A stretch of DNA of 64,000 nucleotides from Planctomycetota bacterium (GTDB lineage Bacteria; Planctomycetota; UBA1135; GCA-002686595), in NCBI GenBank assembly GCA_028278425.1, contig JANQEJ010000342.1, positions 23,739-87,738 on the forward strand, written 5' to 3'. Shown here one piece after another: positions 1 to 8,119 of the stretch (the first letter of the stretch is position 1; each line of letters begins with the position of its first letter). The notes below the pieces were generated by a model. The model was not told the origin of the DNA, did no database searches, and was given only the letters and a program-made list of their open reading frames with translations. The position numbers and the translations under genes are program-made.

Positions 1-1
1 C

Positions 2-1210
2 GACGTCCTGGACGCGATCACGGGATGGGGCCTCGCGTTCAACGGCACGGGCGCCGCGTTCGTGCACCTCGCCGACTCGCCCTCCTACTCGCCTCCGGAG
101 GGCGACGGCCTCTACAAGGTCGATCTCCTGAGCCTGACGCCCAAGCGGATCGCCGCCAACACGGGCTTCGGCCGCGGCATCGCCTTCGACGACGCGCTCG
201 GCAGGGTGATCTACGTTGACTCGCCCGAGTCGATCCACTACGTCGACGTCGATCCGCTGACGGGGGAGCTCCTCCCGGGCGCCAGCCCCGTCCTGATCCA
301 TCAGTCCGCCGGCGGCGACAACTTCATCGACGTCGCCGTGGACCCGGCCGCGGGAGTGATCTACGCCACGGACAACGCGGGCGGCGAGGTGCTGCGGATG
401 CGCTACGACGGCAGCAACCCGACGACGGGCGCGCCGGGACCCGAGACGTGGTTCACCGGGTTCGGGAACCCGCTCGGAATCTCCATGGGGAGCGGGCTGA
501 ACCCCGCCGGCGGCGAGGAGCTCGTCGTCCTGGTCGCGGACAACGGCGAGGATCCGACGATCTCGCAGAAGATCGTCGGCGGGATCTTCGCCGGCCAGGA
601 GAAGGTCCTCGTTTCCAACTGCCCCTTCATCGACGAGCCCTTCGGCGTGGCGAGCCTCGGCACCGCGGGACGGCGCGTGTTCTGGTCGGAGCAGGACAAG
701 GGCGAGATCCGCTCCTACGACATCTACACCGGCGAGATCGCCGTCTTCGCGGACGCCGACGGTCAGCCGCTCGGGCTCGGTTTCTCGCCGGCCGCGTGCT
801 CGATCGGAGCCTGCGCGTCCATGGCCTTCTCGGCCGCGTACGGCAGCGGGACGCCGGGCACCCTCTGCACGCCGCAGCTCGCCGTCTCCGGTACGCCCAT
901 CATCGGCTCGACGGTCGGCTTCACGATCGACAACTGCTTCTCGAGCATCCTGCCGACGACCAGCTATCTCGTTTTCGGCGTGGCCCAGACGAGCGTGCCC
1001 GCCCTGGGCGGAACGCTCCTGGTCGCGCCGCCGTCGGCCAGCTTCACGCTCGCGACCCCCGTCACCGGAGCCAACTTCACCACGCAGATCGCGTGTGAGC
1101 CGTCCTACTGCGGGCTGGTTCTCTACGCGCAGGGGCTCCAGGTGGACACGGGCTCTCCGGGCGGACTGTTGTCCATGACCCAGGGCTTGCAGCTCTCGTT
1201 CGGCCTCTGA
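2..1210 (+). CDS. Secreted beta-propeller-like protein, 5' partial
   Basis: The frame is open from the left edge (first full codon at base 2) to a TGA at 1208-1210, so the start and any signal peptide lie outside the window. At least 402 residues are visible. The first ~260 have a low-density-lipoprotein-receptor / SMP-30 style beta-propeller look: recurrent I-Y-x-x-D and D-x-A-x-G-x-I-Y-x-T-D strands. The last ~120 residues form a separate module ending in Y-A-Q-G-L-Q-V-D and then G-L-Q-L-S-F-G-L. The same kind of C-terminal module closes the FG-GAP proteins at 3785-6382 and 41185-43734. The role is unknown; it is probably exported. A strong terminator hairpin follows the stop. Confidence 0.75.
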   Translation, partial: DVLDAITGWGLAFNGTGAAFVHLADSPSYSPPEGDGLYKVDLLSLTPKRIAANTGFGRGIAFDDALGRVIYVDSPESIHYVDVDPLTGELLPGASPVLIHQSAGGDNFIDVAVDPAAGVIYATDNAGGEVLRMRYDGSNPTTGAPGPETWFTGFGNPLGISMGSGLNPAGGEELVVLVADNGEDPTISQKIVGGIFAGQEKVLVSNCPFIDEPFGVASLGTAGRRVFWSEQDKGEIRSYDIYTGEIAVFADADGQPLGLGFSPAACSIGACASMAFSAAYGSGTPGTLCTPQLAVSGTPIIGSTVGFTIDNCFSSILPTTSYLVFGVAQTSVPALGGTLLVAPPSASFTLATPVTGANFTTQIACEPSYCGLVLYAQGLQVDTGSPGGLLSMTQGLQLSFGL

Positions 1211-1250
1211 CCGCTCGCGGTCGAGGCGGTCTCTCCTCTCCTCTTCGGGT

Positions 1251-1288
1251 GAGCGGGCGTCGGCGTTGCACCGGCGCCCGCTCCTTTC
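1251..1288 (+). terminator. Intrinsic-terminator-like hairpin after the first gene
   Basis: A 13-bp stem (1251-1263 pairing with 1271-1283, one G-U pair) encloses a 7-nt loop and is followed by CTTTCGT. It lies 40 nt downstream of the plus-strand gene's stop and 10 nt from the 3' end of the minus-strand gene, so it can serve both convergent genes. The T-run is short, as is usual in GC-rich genomes. Confidence 0.6.
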
Positions 1289-1298
1289 GTCGGCGGCG

Positions 1299-1874
1299 TC
1301 AACCGAGCGCCTTCAACACGCTCTTCCCCCGGGGCGAGAGGCGGTAGCCGGTCTCCAGGCTGACCGTCAGGCCGAGCTCCTTGAGCTTGCGGACGTCGCG
1401 CTTGAAGGCGGGCGTCTCGCGCTTGAGCTTGCGCGCCAGGTCGGCGGCGCGCACGCCGGGGTGGTCGCGCAGGAGCCTGAGCACCCGGCGCGTCCACGGG
1501 CCGCTGCGGCTGCGCGCGTCCATGCGCTCGAGCCGCCGGATCACCTCGGCGAGCTCGTCCTTAGCGAGCCTGGCCTTCTCGCGCAGCGCGAGGCGCGGGT
1601 CGGCGCCGCCGAAGCGCAGGTCGACGCGGTAGAGCGTCCCTTCGCGCCCGCGGAGCTCCGCGAGGAGCTCGTCGAGCGACGGGTAGCCCGCGAGCCTGGC
1701 GTCCTCGGCGGTCAGGTCCTTCCGCCGGATCTTCACGACCGCATCGATCGCCACGACGCCGACCGCCGTCTTCAGCGTGCCGCCGGCCTTGACGGTCGGG
1801 CGGCGCCAGCACCGGAAGGCGCGGCGGATCGCGCCGGCTTGGATGCCGGCGAGGTGCTCGCGTCGGATCAACAT
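1299..1874 (-). CDS. ASCH/PUA-like domain plus winged-helix protein
   Basis: This is a 191-residue protein. The N-terminal half (about 1-100) resembles small ASCH/PUA-fold proteins: an early L-I-R-R-E-H-L-x-x-I opening, a conserved W-R-R-P, the strand pattern V-G-V-V-A-I-D and a Y-R-V-D-L-R-F-G strand. The C-terminal half (about 120-190) reads as a winged helix-turn-helix (R-A-A-D-L-A-R-K-L, then D-V-R-K-L-K-E-L-G-L), ending in a wing-like G-Y-R-L-S-P-R-G. A nucleic-acid-binding role is inferred from the two folds; substrate and target are unknown. The gene sits alone, convergent with the upstream plus-strand gene. The ATG at 1872-1874 is preceded only by a weak GGAGAG. Confidence 0.7.
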   Translation of the reverse strand: MLIRREHLAGIQAGAIRRAFRCWRRPTVKAGGTLKTAVGVVAIDAVVKIRRKDLTAEDARLAGYPSLDELLAELRGREGTLYRVDLRFGGADPRLALREKARLAKDELAEVIRRLERMDARSRSGPWTRRVLRLLRDHPGVRAADLARKLKRETPAFKRDVRKLKELGLTVSLETGYRLSPRGKSVLKALG

Positions 1875-1905
1875 GCCGGGCGGCTCTCCGGAACCGCGCC
1901 CGAGC

Positions 1906-3696
1906 TTAGTAGAGCACCGGCAGAAGAACGACGGCGAGCCCGAGGAAGACGAGGGCGAGCGGTAGGCCGAGCCGCAGGAAGTCGCCGAAGCGATAGCCGC
2001 CGGGGCCGTACACGATCAGGTTCGTGTTGTAGGAGACCGGCGTCAGGAACGAGCAGTTCGCGCCGAAGGCCACCGCCATCACGAAGGGCAGCGGATCGGC
2101 GCTGTTGAGCTCGTATCCGAGCTGGAACGCGATCGGCGTCATGACCGCGGCGGTCGCGTTGTTCGACAGCACCTGCGTCAGGAGAGCGGTGAACACGAGG
2201 ATGACGGCGATCACCGCTCGCGTGCCGAAGGGCGCGACGAGCGTCACCACGCCGTGCGCCGCCGACGCGGCGAGCCCGGTCTCCACGAAGGCGACGCCCA
2301 ACGCGAGGGTCCCCGCGATGACGAACAGCACGTCCCAGCCGATCGCCTCGTAGGCGCGGCGCACCGAGACGCACCCGGTCACGACCGCGAGCAGCGCCGC
2401 GGTCAGCGCCGCCACCTCGATCGCCACCGCGCCGGACACGGCCAGGACGACGAACGCGGCGATGGAGAGCGCGGCGAGGGGCGCGCGCCGCGTGTGGCGC
2501 GCGACGTGGTCGACGCCTTCGACCACCAGGACGCCCGAGGCTTCGCGCAGCTTGCGCATCGAGTCCTCGCTGCCCTGGAGCAGCAGCACGTCGCCCGGCT
2601 GCAGGGGCAGGCGGTTGATCTGCTCGCTCAGGTGGGCGCCGTGACGCTGCACGGCGAACACGCTGGCGTCGTACGTGTCGTGCAGCCGGAGGTCGCGGAT
2701 CGTCGCGCCGATCCAGGGCGATCCCGGCGTCACGACGAGCTCGAAGATCGTCAGCCCGACGCCGCGAACGGCGTCGCTGCGGTTCCCGGTAGACGCGCGC
2801 TCGCCCTCGGCGAGCCGGAGCTGGAGCACCGCCTCGGGCTCGCCCTTCACCAGCAGGAGATCGCCCGGCCGGAGGCGCCGCTTGGGCCGCGGAGCGCGGA
2901 TGACCTCGCCGCGCACGACCTGGAGAACGCGCATGCCCGTCCCGAGGAGCTCCTCGGCGTCCACCTCGGCCAGCGTCTTGTCCGCGAGCGGGCCGTCGGC
3001 GAGCACGGTGACTTCGGTGACGTACTCGACCGCCACGCCCTTCTGCCGCAGGAGCCCGAGCGAAGGGCGATCCGGCAGCAACCGCCGGCGCAGGAGAACC
3101 ACGAGCGCTCCGCCGACCATCGCGAGGATCACGCCGAGGCGCGCGAAGTCGAACATGCGCAGCTCGAAGGCTCCTTCGGACACGTCGCTCAGGCTCGACG
3201 CGACGATCAGGTTCGTCGACGTGCCGATCAGCGTGGCGGATCCCCCGAGGATGGACACGAACGAGAGCGGGATCAGCATGCGGCTCGGGGACTCGCCCAT
3301 CTGCCCCGCCAGGCCGAGCACGAGCGGCAGGAAGATCAGGATGAGCGGCGTGTTGTTGACGAAGCCCGACAAGAGCATCGTGGCCAGGAGCAGGAGCTGA
3401 AACGCCCGCCGCGGACCGCCCCGTCCCGGCTTGGTGAGCTGGTTCGCCATCGCCGCGGCCGCGCCGGTGCGCACCACGGCGGCCGACAGCACGTACATGC
3501 TCGCCACGGTGATCACCGCGGCGTTGGTGAGCCCCGCGAAGGCTTCGTTCGCCGGCAGGACGCCGGTCAGGGCCAGCGCGACGATCGCGCACAGACCCGT
3601 GACGCCGGGCGGCAGCCACTCCGTGATCAGGAGGAGGACCGTCGCCCCGAGGATGACCAGCGTGAGGGTGGCGTCGCTCGTCACGGGAAGCTCCAT
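1906..3696 (-). CDS. SLC13/DASS-family anion transporter with RCK_C domains
   Basis: This 596-residue integral membrane protein has the standard bacterial SLC13/CitT layout. An N-terminal transmembrane half (about 1-200) is followed by a soluble insert (about 205-400) holding two TrkA-C/RCK_C-type domains, recognisable by the repeated L-R-P-G-D-L-L-L-V-K-G and L-Q-P-G-D-V-L-L-L-Q-G motifs. A second transmembrane half follows, with the family S-N-N-A-T-A-A-V motif near residue 505 and T-P-V-S-Y-N-T-N near 555. Family members carry dicarboxylates, sulfate or other anions with sodium; the substrate cannot be read from sequence. It is monocistronic, with about 88 nt separating its start from the next upstream gene's stop. 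Confidence 0.88.
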   Translation of the reverse strand: MELPVTSDATLTLVILGATVLLLITEWLPPGVTGLCAIVALALTGVLPANEAFAGLTNAAVITVASMYVLSAAVVRTGAAAAMANQLTKPGRGGPRRAFQLLLLATMLLSGFVNNTPLILIFLPLVLGLAGQMGESPSRMLIPLSFVSILGGSATLIGTSTNLIVASSLSDVSEGAFELRMFDFARLGVILAMVGGALVVLLRRRLLPDRPSLGLLRQKGVAVEYVTEVTVLADGPLADKTLAEVDAEELLGTGMRVLQVVRGEVIRAPRPKRRLRPGDLLLVKGEPEAVLQLRLAEGERASTGNRSDAVRGVGLTIFELVVTPGSPWIGATIRDLRLHDTYDASVFAVQRHGAHLSEQINRLPLQPGDVLLLQGSEDSMRKLREASGVLVVEGVDHVARHTRRAPLAALSIAAFVVLAVSGAVAIEVAALTAALLAVVTGCVSVRRAYEAIGWDVLFVIAGTLALGVAFVETGLAASAAHGVVTLVAPFGTRAVIAVILVFTALLTQVLSNNATAAVMTPIAFQLGYELNSADPLPFVMAVAFGANCSFLTPVSYNTNLIVYGPGGYRFGDFLRLGLPLALVFLGLAVVLLPVLY

Positions 3697-3784
3697 GCCC
3701 TGGATACACGTCCGCGTGGCGCGCTGTCAAACGGTCCCGTCGCCGCGCGAGGGCAAGCGCTCGCCGGTTTCTGGCGCCGACGCC

Positions 3785-6382
3785 TCAGTGCCCGAGCTGC
3801 AGGCGCAGTGCCTCCGTCAGGCCGAAGGTCACGCCGAACGCCGCGGTCGGGTCGAAGAGGAGCCCCTGGGCGTGGAACAGCGCTCCGGTCAATCCGCCGT
3901 CGGGCGGAATCTGGAGCGCGAAGGGCGCCGGCTGACCCGGACCGCCCCACGGGCCGCCGCTCGCGACGAGGAACGGGTCGGGCGGCAGGATCGACAAGAG
4001 GAGCTCGCCCGCTCCGCCCGACATCCCGAAGCCGGGGAGCGGCGTGCCGCAGGGGAACGCCGGGTCCGGAGCGGTCGCGAGCGCCAGGAAGGGAAGCGAG
4101 CCGGCGGGCTGCGTGCCAAGGGGATTCTCGATCCCGAGCGTGAGGAGCTCGCCGACCTGCGGTGCTCCGGAGAGGACCAGCAGGCTCGCGGCCGGGTTCA
4201 CGCCGCACCCGTACGGCAGCGCTTCTCCGGCGCAGCGGTTGCGCAGGATGGAGACGTTGTCGCCGGCGTGGTTCGTCACCGCGACGTCGGGGTCGCCGTC
4301 CCCGTCGAGGTCGGCGATCGCCAGACCCTCCGGCCCGCTTCCGGCAGCGTATGCAACGGCGGGCGCAAACGTGGCGTCGCCGTTGTTGAGCACAACGAGG
4401 AGCGTGTCGTTCCCACCGGCGACGGCGAGGTCCAGGTCGAGGTCGCCGTCCAGATCGGCGAGCGCGGCGCTCTCCGACAGAGGATCGACCGCGTACAGGA
4501 CCTGGTCCGCGAACGTGCCGTCGCCGTTGCCCTTGAGGATGGACACGTCGCCGCTCCCGCGGTTGCAGGCGGCCAGGTCGAGGTCGCCGTCGCCGTCGAG
4601 GTCCCCGATCGAGACCGAATTCGGCTTCGTGCCGGCGGGGTAGTGCACGGCGATCGCGAAGGTGCCGTCGCCGTTGTTCAGGAGCACGGCCACGTCGTCT
4701 TCGAGGTGATTGGCCGCGGCGACGTCCGCGTCCCCGTCGCCGTCGAGGTCGCCGAGCTCGACCCACTCGAGGCGCAGGCCCGCCGCGTATTGGACGGGCG
4801 CGGCGAAGGTCCCGTCGCCGTTGCCGAGGAGGACCGAGACGTCGTCGCCGAAGAGGTTGCCGTTCGCGGTCACGAGGTCGAGGTCGAGGTCCCCGTCCAC
4901 GTCGCCGACCGCCACGGAGTTCGGCCCGTCGCCGGCGGGAAAGAACCCGCCGGGCGCGAAGGTGCCGTCGCCGCCGCCGAGGAGAACGGTGACGCCGTTC
5001 GAGTCCCGCGAGGCGATCACGAGGTCGAAGTGCAGGTCCCCGTCGACGAAGGTCGCCGCCACGTCCGACGGCCGATCCCCGGCCGCGTAGCTCGCGCCCG
5101 GAGCGAACGTTCCGTCGCCCTGGTTGAGGAGGAGCGAGACGTCGTCGCTCAGGTCGTTGACGACCGCGAGATCGAGGTCGAGGTCGCCGTCCCAGTCGCC
5201 GACCGCGACGGCCGTCGGCTGCAAGCGGGCGTCGTAGAGCTCGTCGGACGCGAACGTGCCGGCGCCCTTGTTCAGGAGGACCGAGGCGTCGCCGCCGAAG
5301 TTGGCCGCCACCAGGTCGAGGTCGAGGTCCCCGTCGACGTCGCCGGCGGCGACGGCCTGCGCTCCGCCGGCTCCGTATTGCGCGTGGGGGGCGAAGGTCC
5401 CGCCGCCGTCGTTCAACGCGACGGAGATGCTCGCGCTCGCCGCGTTGGCGACGGCCACGTCGAGGTCGAGGTCGCCGTCCAGGTCGCCGAGCACCAGGGA
5501 CTGCGCGGAGGCGGCCGCGGCGTACGTCGTCGCCGGCGCGAAGGTCCCGTCGCCGTGGTTGAAGAGGACCGAGAAGTCGTCGCTTTGCTGGTTCGCCACC
5601 GCGAGGTCGAGGTCGGCGTCGCCGTCGAGGTCGCCGAGCTGAACGGACCGCGGCCCGTCGCCGACGACGTAGAGCGCCTCGGGAGCGAAGGTCCCGTCGC
5701 CGTTGTTGAGCAGGATCGCCACGCGATCGTCGAAGGCGAACGCGACGGCGAGATCGGGGTCGAGGTCGCCGTCGACGTCGCCGGCCGCCACGCCGTGCGG
5801 ACCGTCGCCCGAGGCGATGCCGACGGCGGGCGCGAACGTGCCGTCGCCGTTGTTGAAGAGGACCGACACCTCGTCGTCACCTTGGGCCGCCACGACGAGA
5901 TCCGGGCCCTGCGCGCCGTCCAGGTCGACCGCGGCGACGAACGACGGCGTCGCGCCGGCGGCGTAGTGCGTCTCGCCGGCGAACGCGCCGTTGCCGTCGT
6001 TGAAGAGAATCGTCGCGTCGCCGCCGAACATATTCGCCGTCGCGACGTCGAGGTCGAGATCGCCGTCGAGGTCCGCGAGCGCGATCGACGTCGGCTTCGA
6101 TCCGGCGCCGGCGGAGTACTCGACCTCGGCGGCAAAGGTCCCGTCGCCCGCGTTCAGGAGGATCGAGACGTTGTCGTCGAAGAAGTCGGCCACTGCCATG
6201 TCCGGCGCGCCGTCGCCGTTCAGGTCGCCCAGCGCCACCGCGACGAGGCCGTCCCCGGCCGCGTACACCGCGTCGCTTGCGAAGAACGGATGAGTACAGG
6301 GGTCCTCGCCCGCTCCGACCGTCGAGACCGCCGTCAACGCGAACCCGAGCGCCGCCCAGCCCGTTCCTTGCCGCCGTTCCAT
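3785..6382 (-). CDS. Secreted FG-GAP/VCBS repeat protein (14 repeats)
   Basis: This is an 865-residue exported protein. The start at 6382 is chosen because GGAGGAG lies just upstream of the ATG and the following residues look like a signal peptide ending near A-G-E-D-P; the open frame continues upstream without a better start. After it come 14 repeats of about 45-47 residues, each with D-L-D-G-D-x-D-x-D-x-A-x-A-N and then L-L-N-x-G-D-G-T-F-A. These are typical calcium-binding FG-GAP blades, so it probably makes two beta-propellers. The C-terminal ~130 residues are the same kind of module seen at the end of the 2-1210 and 41185-43734 proteins (F-H-A-Q-G-L-L-F-D ... L-R-L-Q-L-G). Its ligand is unknown; adhesion or matrix binding is likely for the fold. 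Confidence 0.9.
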   Translation of the reverse strand: MERRQGTGWAALGFALTAVSTVGAGEDPCTHPFFASDAVYAAGDGLVAVALGDLNGDGAPDMAVADFFDDNVSILLNAGDGTFAAEVEYSAGAGSKPTSIALADLDGDLDLDVATANMFGGDATILFNDGNGAFAGETHYAAGATPSFVAAVDLDGAQGPDLVVAAQGDDEVSVLFNNGDGTFAPAVGIASGDGPHGVAAGDVDGDLDPDLAVAFAFDDRVAILLNNGDGTFAPEALYVVGDGPRSVQLGDLDGDADLDLAVANQQSDDFSVLFNHGDGTFAPATTYAAAASAQSLVLGDLDGDLDLDVAVANAASASISVALNDGGGTFAPHAQYGAGGAQAVAAGDVDGDLDLDLVAANFGGDASVLLNKGAGTFASDELYDARLQPTAVAVGDWDGDLDLDLAVVNDLSDDVSLLLNQGDGTFAPGASYAAGDRPSDVAATFVDGDLHFDLVIASRDSNGVTVLLGGGDGTFAPGGFFPAGDGPNSVAVGDVDGDLDLDLVTANGNLFGDDVSVLLGNGDGTFAAPVQYAAGLRLEWVELGDLDGDGDADVAAANHLEDDVAVLLNNGDGTFAIAVHYPAGTKPNSVSIGDLDGDGDLDLAACNRGSGDVSILKGNGDGTFADQVLYAVDPLSESAALADLDGDLDLDLAVAGGNDTLLVVLNNGDATFAPAVAYAAGSGPEGLAIADLDGDGDPDVAVTNHAGDNVSILRNRCAGEALPYGCGVNPAASLLVLSGAPQVGELLTLGIENPLGTQPAGSLPFLALATAPDPAFPCGTPLPGFGMSGGAGELLLSILPPDPFLVASGGPWGGPGQPAPFALQIPPDGGLTGALFHAQGLLFDPTAAFGVTFGLTEALRLQLGH
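4240..6250 (-). repeat. Tandem coding repeats of the FG-GAP protein
   Basis: About 14 imperfect units of roughly 135-145 bp, each encoding one FG-GAP blade. The repeats are visible in DNA as recurring GTCGAGGTCGAGGTC and CCGTCGCCGTTGTTC blocks. Such arrays can gain or lose units by recombination, so repeat number may vary between strains and may be misassembled. Confidence 0.8.
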
Positions 6383-6447
6383 GATCTCCTCCGAAGCGCG
6401 TGGGGAAGGGGTCCCCCGTTGTACCGCGGAACGCGGCCGGCGGGCCG

Positions 6448-7440
6448 TCAGACCCCGAACAAGAACGGCCGGCCGTCCAGGTACCGCCGCGCGAAGCCCG
6501 CGAACCGCGGCGCGGCCTCCCGCAGGTAGTCGTGCTCGCGCGGGTTCGGCGCGTGGTAGCCGAGGACCTCGATCAAGGAGGCGACGAAGTAGCCCTCGAT
6601 CCTGCGCAGGTCGCCGTCGGCGAGATGCCGCTCTTGTGCGTAGGCCTCGACGAGCGCGCGCCGCCCGTCGGGATGGAGGTGGGTCGCGCACTCCGCCACG
6701 TCGTAGAGCCAGGGTCCGTAGACGGCGCAACTGAAGTCGATGGGCCGCGGGAACCCGTCGTGGAACACGTAGTTCGTCTCGTGGAGGTCCGCGTGGATGA
6801 GGCCCACGCGCGCCGGGTCGTCGTCGAGCGGCGCCAGCTCATCCTCCGTGCGGTCGAGCGCGCGCGCGAAGAGCTTTGCGTCGTCGGCGGTCACGATGCC
6901 GAGCGCCACGAGCCCCTCGGCCCGCGCCAGCTTGTTGCGCGCGGCGCGCCGGTCGTGGATGGGGCGCGTGAAGCCCGCCGGCGGCTTCCAGCGCTCGGCG
7001 TGCCGCTGGAGCGCGGCGAGGAGCTCGCCGAGCCGGGCCGCCTGCTCGTCCGACCGCCGGCCGGTTACGAGCTCGCCTTCCACCCAGCGGAGCAGCGTGC
7101 ACGGGACCGCTTCGTCTCCGCCCGCGCGTTGCACGGGAAGGACGTGACGTCCGTCGGGACCGGGGACGGGCCGCTGGACGACGAGCTCGGTCTCGTCACC
7201 GAGCGCGCGCAGCCACGCGCACTCCGACTCGATCGTCTCGACGGTGAAGAACTCGGGGTCCGCCGGCGGGGTCACCGGCGCGTGTACGCGGAGGAGGTAG
7301 CGGCCGCTCGACGCGTCGACGCGGTAGGTCAGGCTCTGGCCGTGGCCGAGAAGCTCGAGCGAAGCGTCCTCCTCGAGAAAGCGGCGCACGGCCGCGGGCG
7401 CGACGCCGCGCAGCTCGTCGGGGACTTCGCTCGGGTTCAT
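6448..7440 (-). CDS. APH/RdoA-family kinase (aminoglycoside-phosphotransferase fold)
   Basis: This 330-residue cytoplasmic protein has the eukaryotic-like kinase fold of the APH / RdoA (SrkA) / homoserine kinase II group. The catalytic loop G-L-I-H-A-D-L-H-E-T-N-Y (about residues 220-230) supplies the catalytic Asp and Asn, and P-I-D-F-S-C-A (about 240) is the DFG-like metal-binding motif followed by the usual W-L-Y-D-V-A-E. The substrate is not predictable; RdoA-type members are stress-linked protein kinases, others phosphorylate small molecules. Its ATG lies 4 nt after the stop of the EndoIII-like gene, so it is the third gene of a minus-strand operon starting at 10455. Confidence 0.85.
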   Translation of the reverse strand: MNPSEVPDELRGVAPAAVRRFLEEDASLELLGHGQSLTYRVDASSGRYLLRVHAPVTPPADPEFFTVETIESECAWLRALGDETELVVQRPVPGPDGRHVLPVQRAGGDEAVPCTLLRWVEGELVTGRRSDEQAARLGELLAALQRHAERWKPPAGFTRPIHDRRAARNKLARAEGLVALGIVTADDAKLFARALDRTEDELAPLDDDPARVGLIHADLHETNYVFHDGFPRPIDFSCAVYGPWLYDVAECATHLHPDGRRALVEAYAQERHLADGDLRRIEGYFVASLIEVLGYHAPNPREHDYLREAAPRFAGFARRYLDGRPFLFGV

Positions 7441-7444
7441 GCGC

Positions 7445-8119
7445 TCACGAGGCCGACGGGCACACGTCGGCGAGCGGACACGCGTCGCAGTAGGGCTCGT
7501 TGTTCTTGCACACCTGCTGCCCGTGCTTGCGCAGGAGGTCGTGCGCGCGCATCAGCCACGGGCAACCCCGCTCGACGTGCGGCGCCAGAACGGCGGTCGC
7601 CGCGCGGTAGGTGGTCGAGTAGCTCTTCGCCTCCCTCGCGAAGCCGAGGCGGACGAGCACCCGCAGCCCGTTGGAGTCGAGCGCGGGTACGGCGTGCGTC
7701 GACGTGAACAGGAGGATCTTATCGGCGCCGGGGTCGCCGATGCCGGGGAAGCGCTTGAGCTCCCGGCGCGCCTTCGCGTGCGGGAGCTCGAGCACGGAGT
7801 CCAGGTCCCCGTCGAGTTCGTCCTGCACCGTCGCGGCGATCTTGAGCAGCTTCGCGACGCGATTCGCCGGGTGCATTCCGCCGAGCTGCGCGATCGCGAG
7901 AAGATCCTCCCGCGACAGCGCGAGAATCCCCTCGGCGCTGAGCTTCGTCTTCTGCTGCAGCGCCGCGAACGCGGCCTTCCGGCGCTTGTCGGAGACCAGG
8001 TACGCGACGTTCTCCCAGAGGATCCAGTCGAGCGCGGTCCGCGGGGGGAGTCGACGCTGGACCCCGTGCTGCTCCTCGAGCTGGTTCAGGAGAGCGGGCA
8101 GAGCCGACGGGTCGCGCAC
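7445..8119 (-). CDS. EndoIII-like HhH Fe-S DNA glycosylase, catalytic Lys absent
   Basis: This 224-residue protein belongs to the endonuclease III / HhH-GPD superfamily. The start is the GTG at 8119, which overlaps the TAG of the upstream gene by one base. The helix-hairpin-helix is at about 124-137 (F-P-G-I-G-D-P-G-A-D-K). The conserved catalytic Asp is D148 in A-L-D-S-N-G. The 4Fe-4S cysteines C204, C211, C214 and C220 match the family spacing C-x6-C-x2-C-x5-C. The Lys that bifunctional EndoIII uses for beta-elimination (G-V-G-R-K-T) is replaced by Pro here (G-I-G-D-P-G), so a monofunctional glycosylase or a changed substrate is likely. The lesion recognised cannot be inferred. Confidence 0.85.
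   Translation of the reverse strand: MRDPSALPALLNQLEEQHGVQRRLPPRTALDWILWENVAYLVSDKRRKAAFAALQQKTKLSAEGILALSREDLLAIAQLGGMHPANRVAKLLKIAATVQDELDGDLDSVLELPHAKARRELKRFPGIGDPGADKILLFTSTHAVPALDSNGLRVLVRLGFAREAKSYSTTYRAATAVLAPHVERGCPWLMRAHDLLRKHGQQVCKNNEPYCDACPLADVCPSAS

Noticed and set aside
4240..6250. Regularly spaced short repeats that could suggest a CRISPR array
   Set aside because: Units are in coding frame, about 140 bp long, imperfect and encode FG-GAP blades; there are no constant repeats with unique spacers and no cas genes.
3431..6529. Long plus-strand open frame (over 1000 codons) opposite the FG-GAP gene
   Set aside because: It mirrors the repeat DNA of the real gene, has Val/Glu/Arg-rich repeating composition and no domain; the minus strand has a signal peptide, a ribosome-binding site and canonical repeats.
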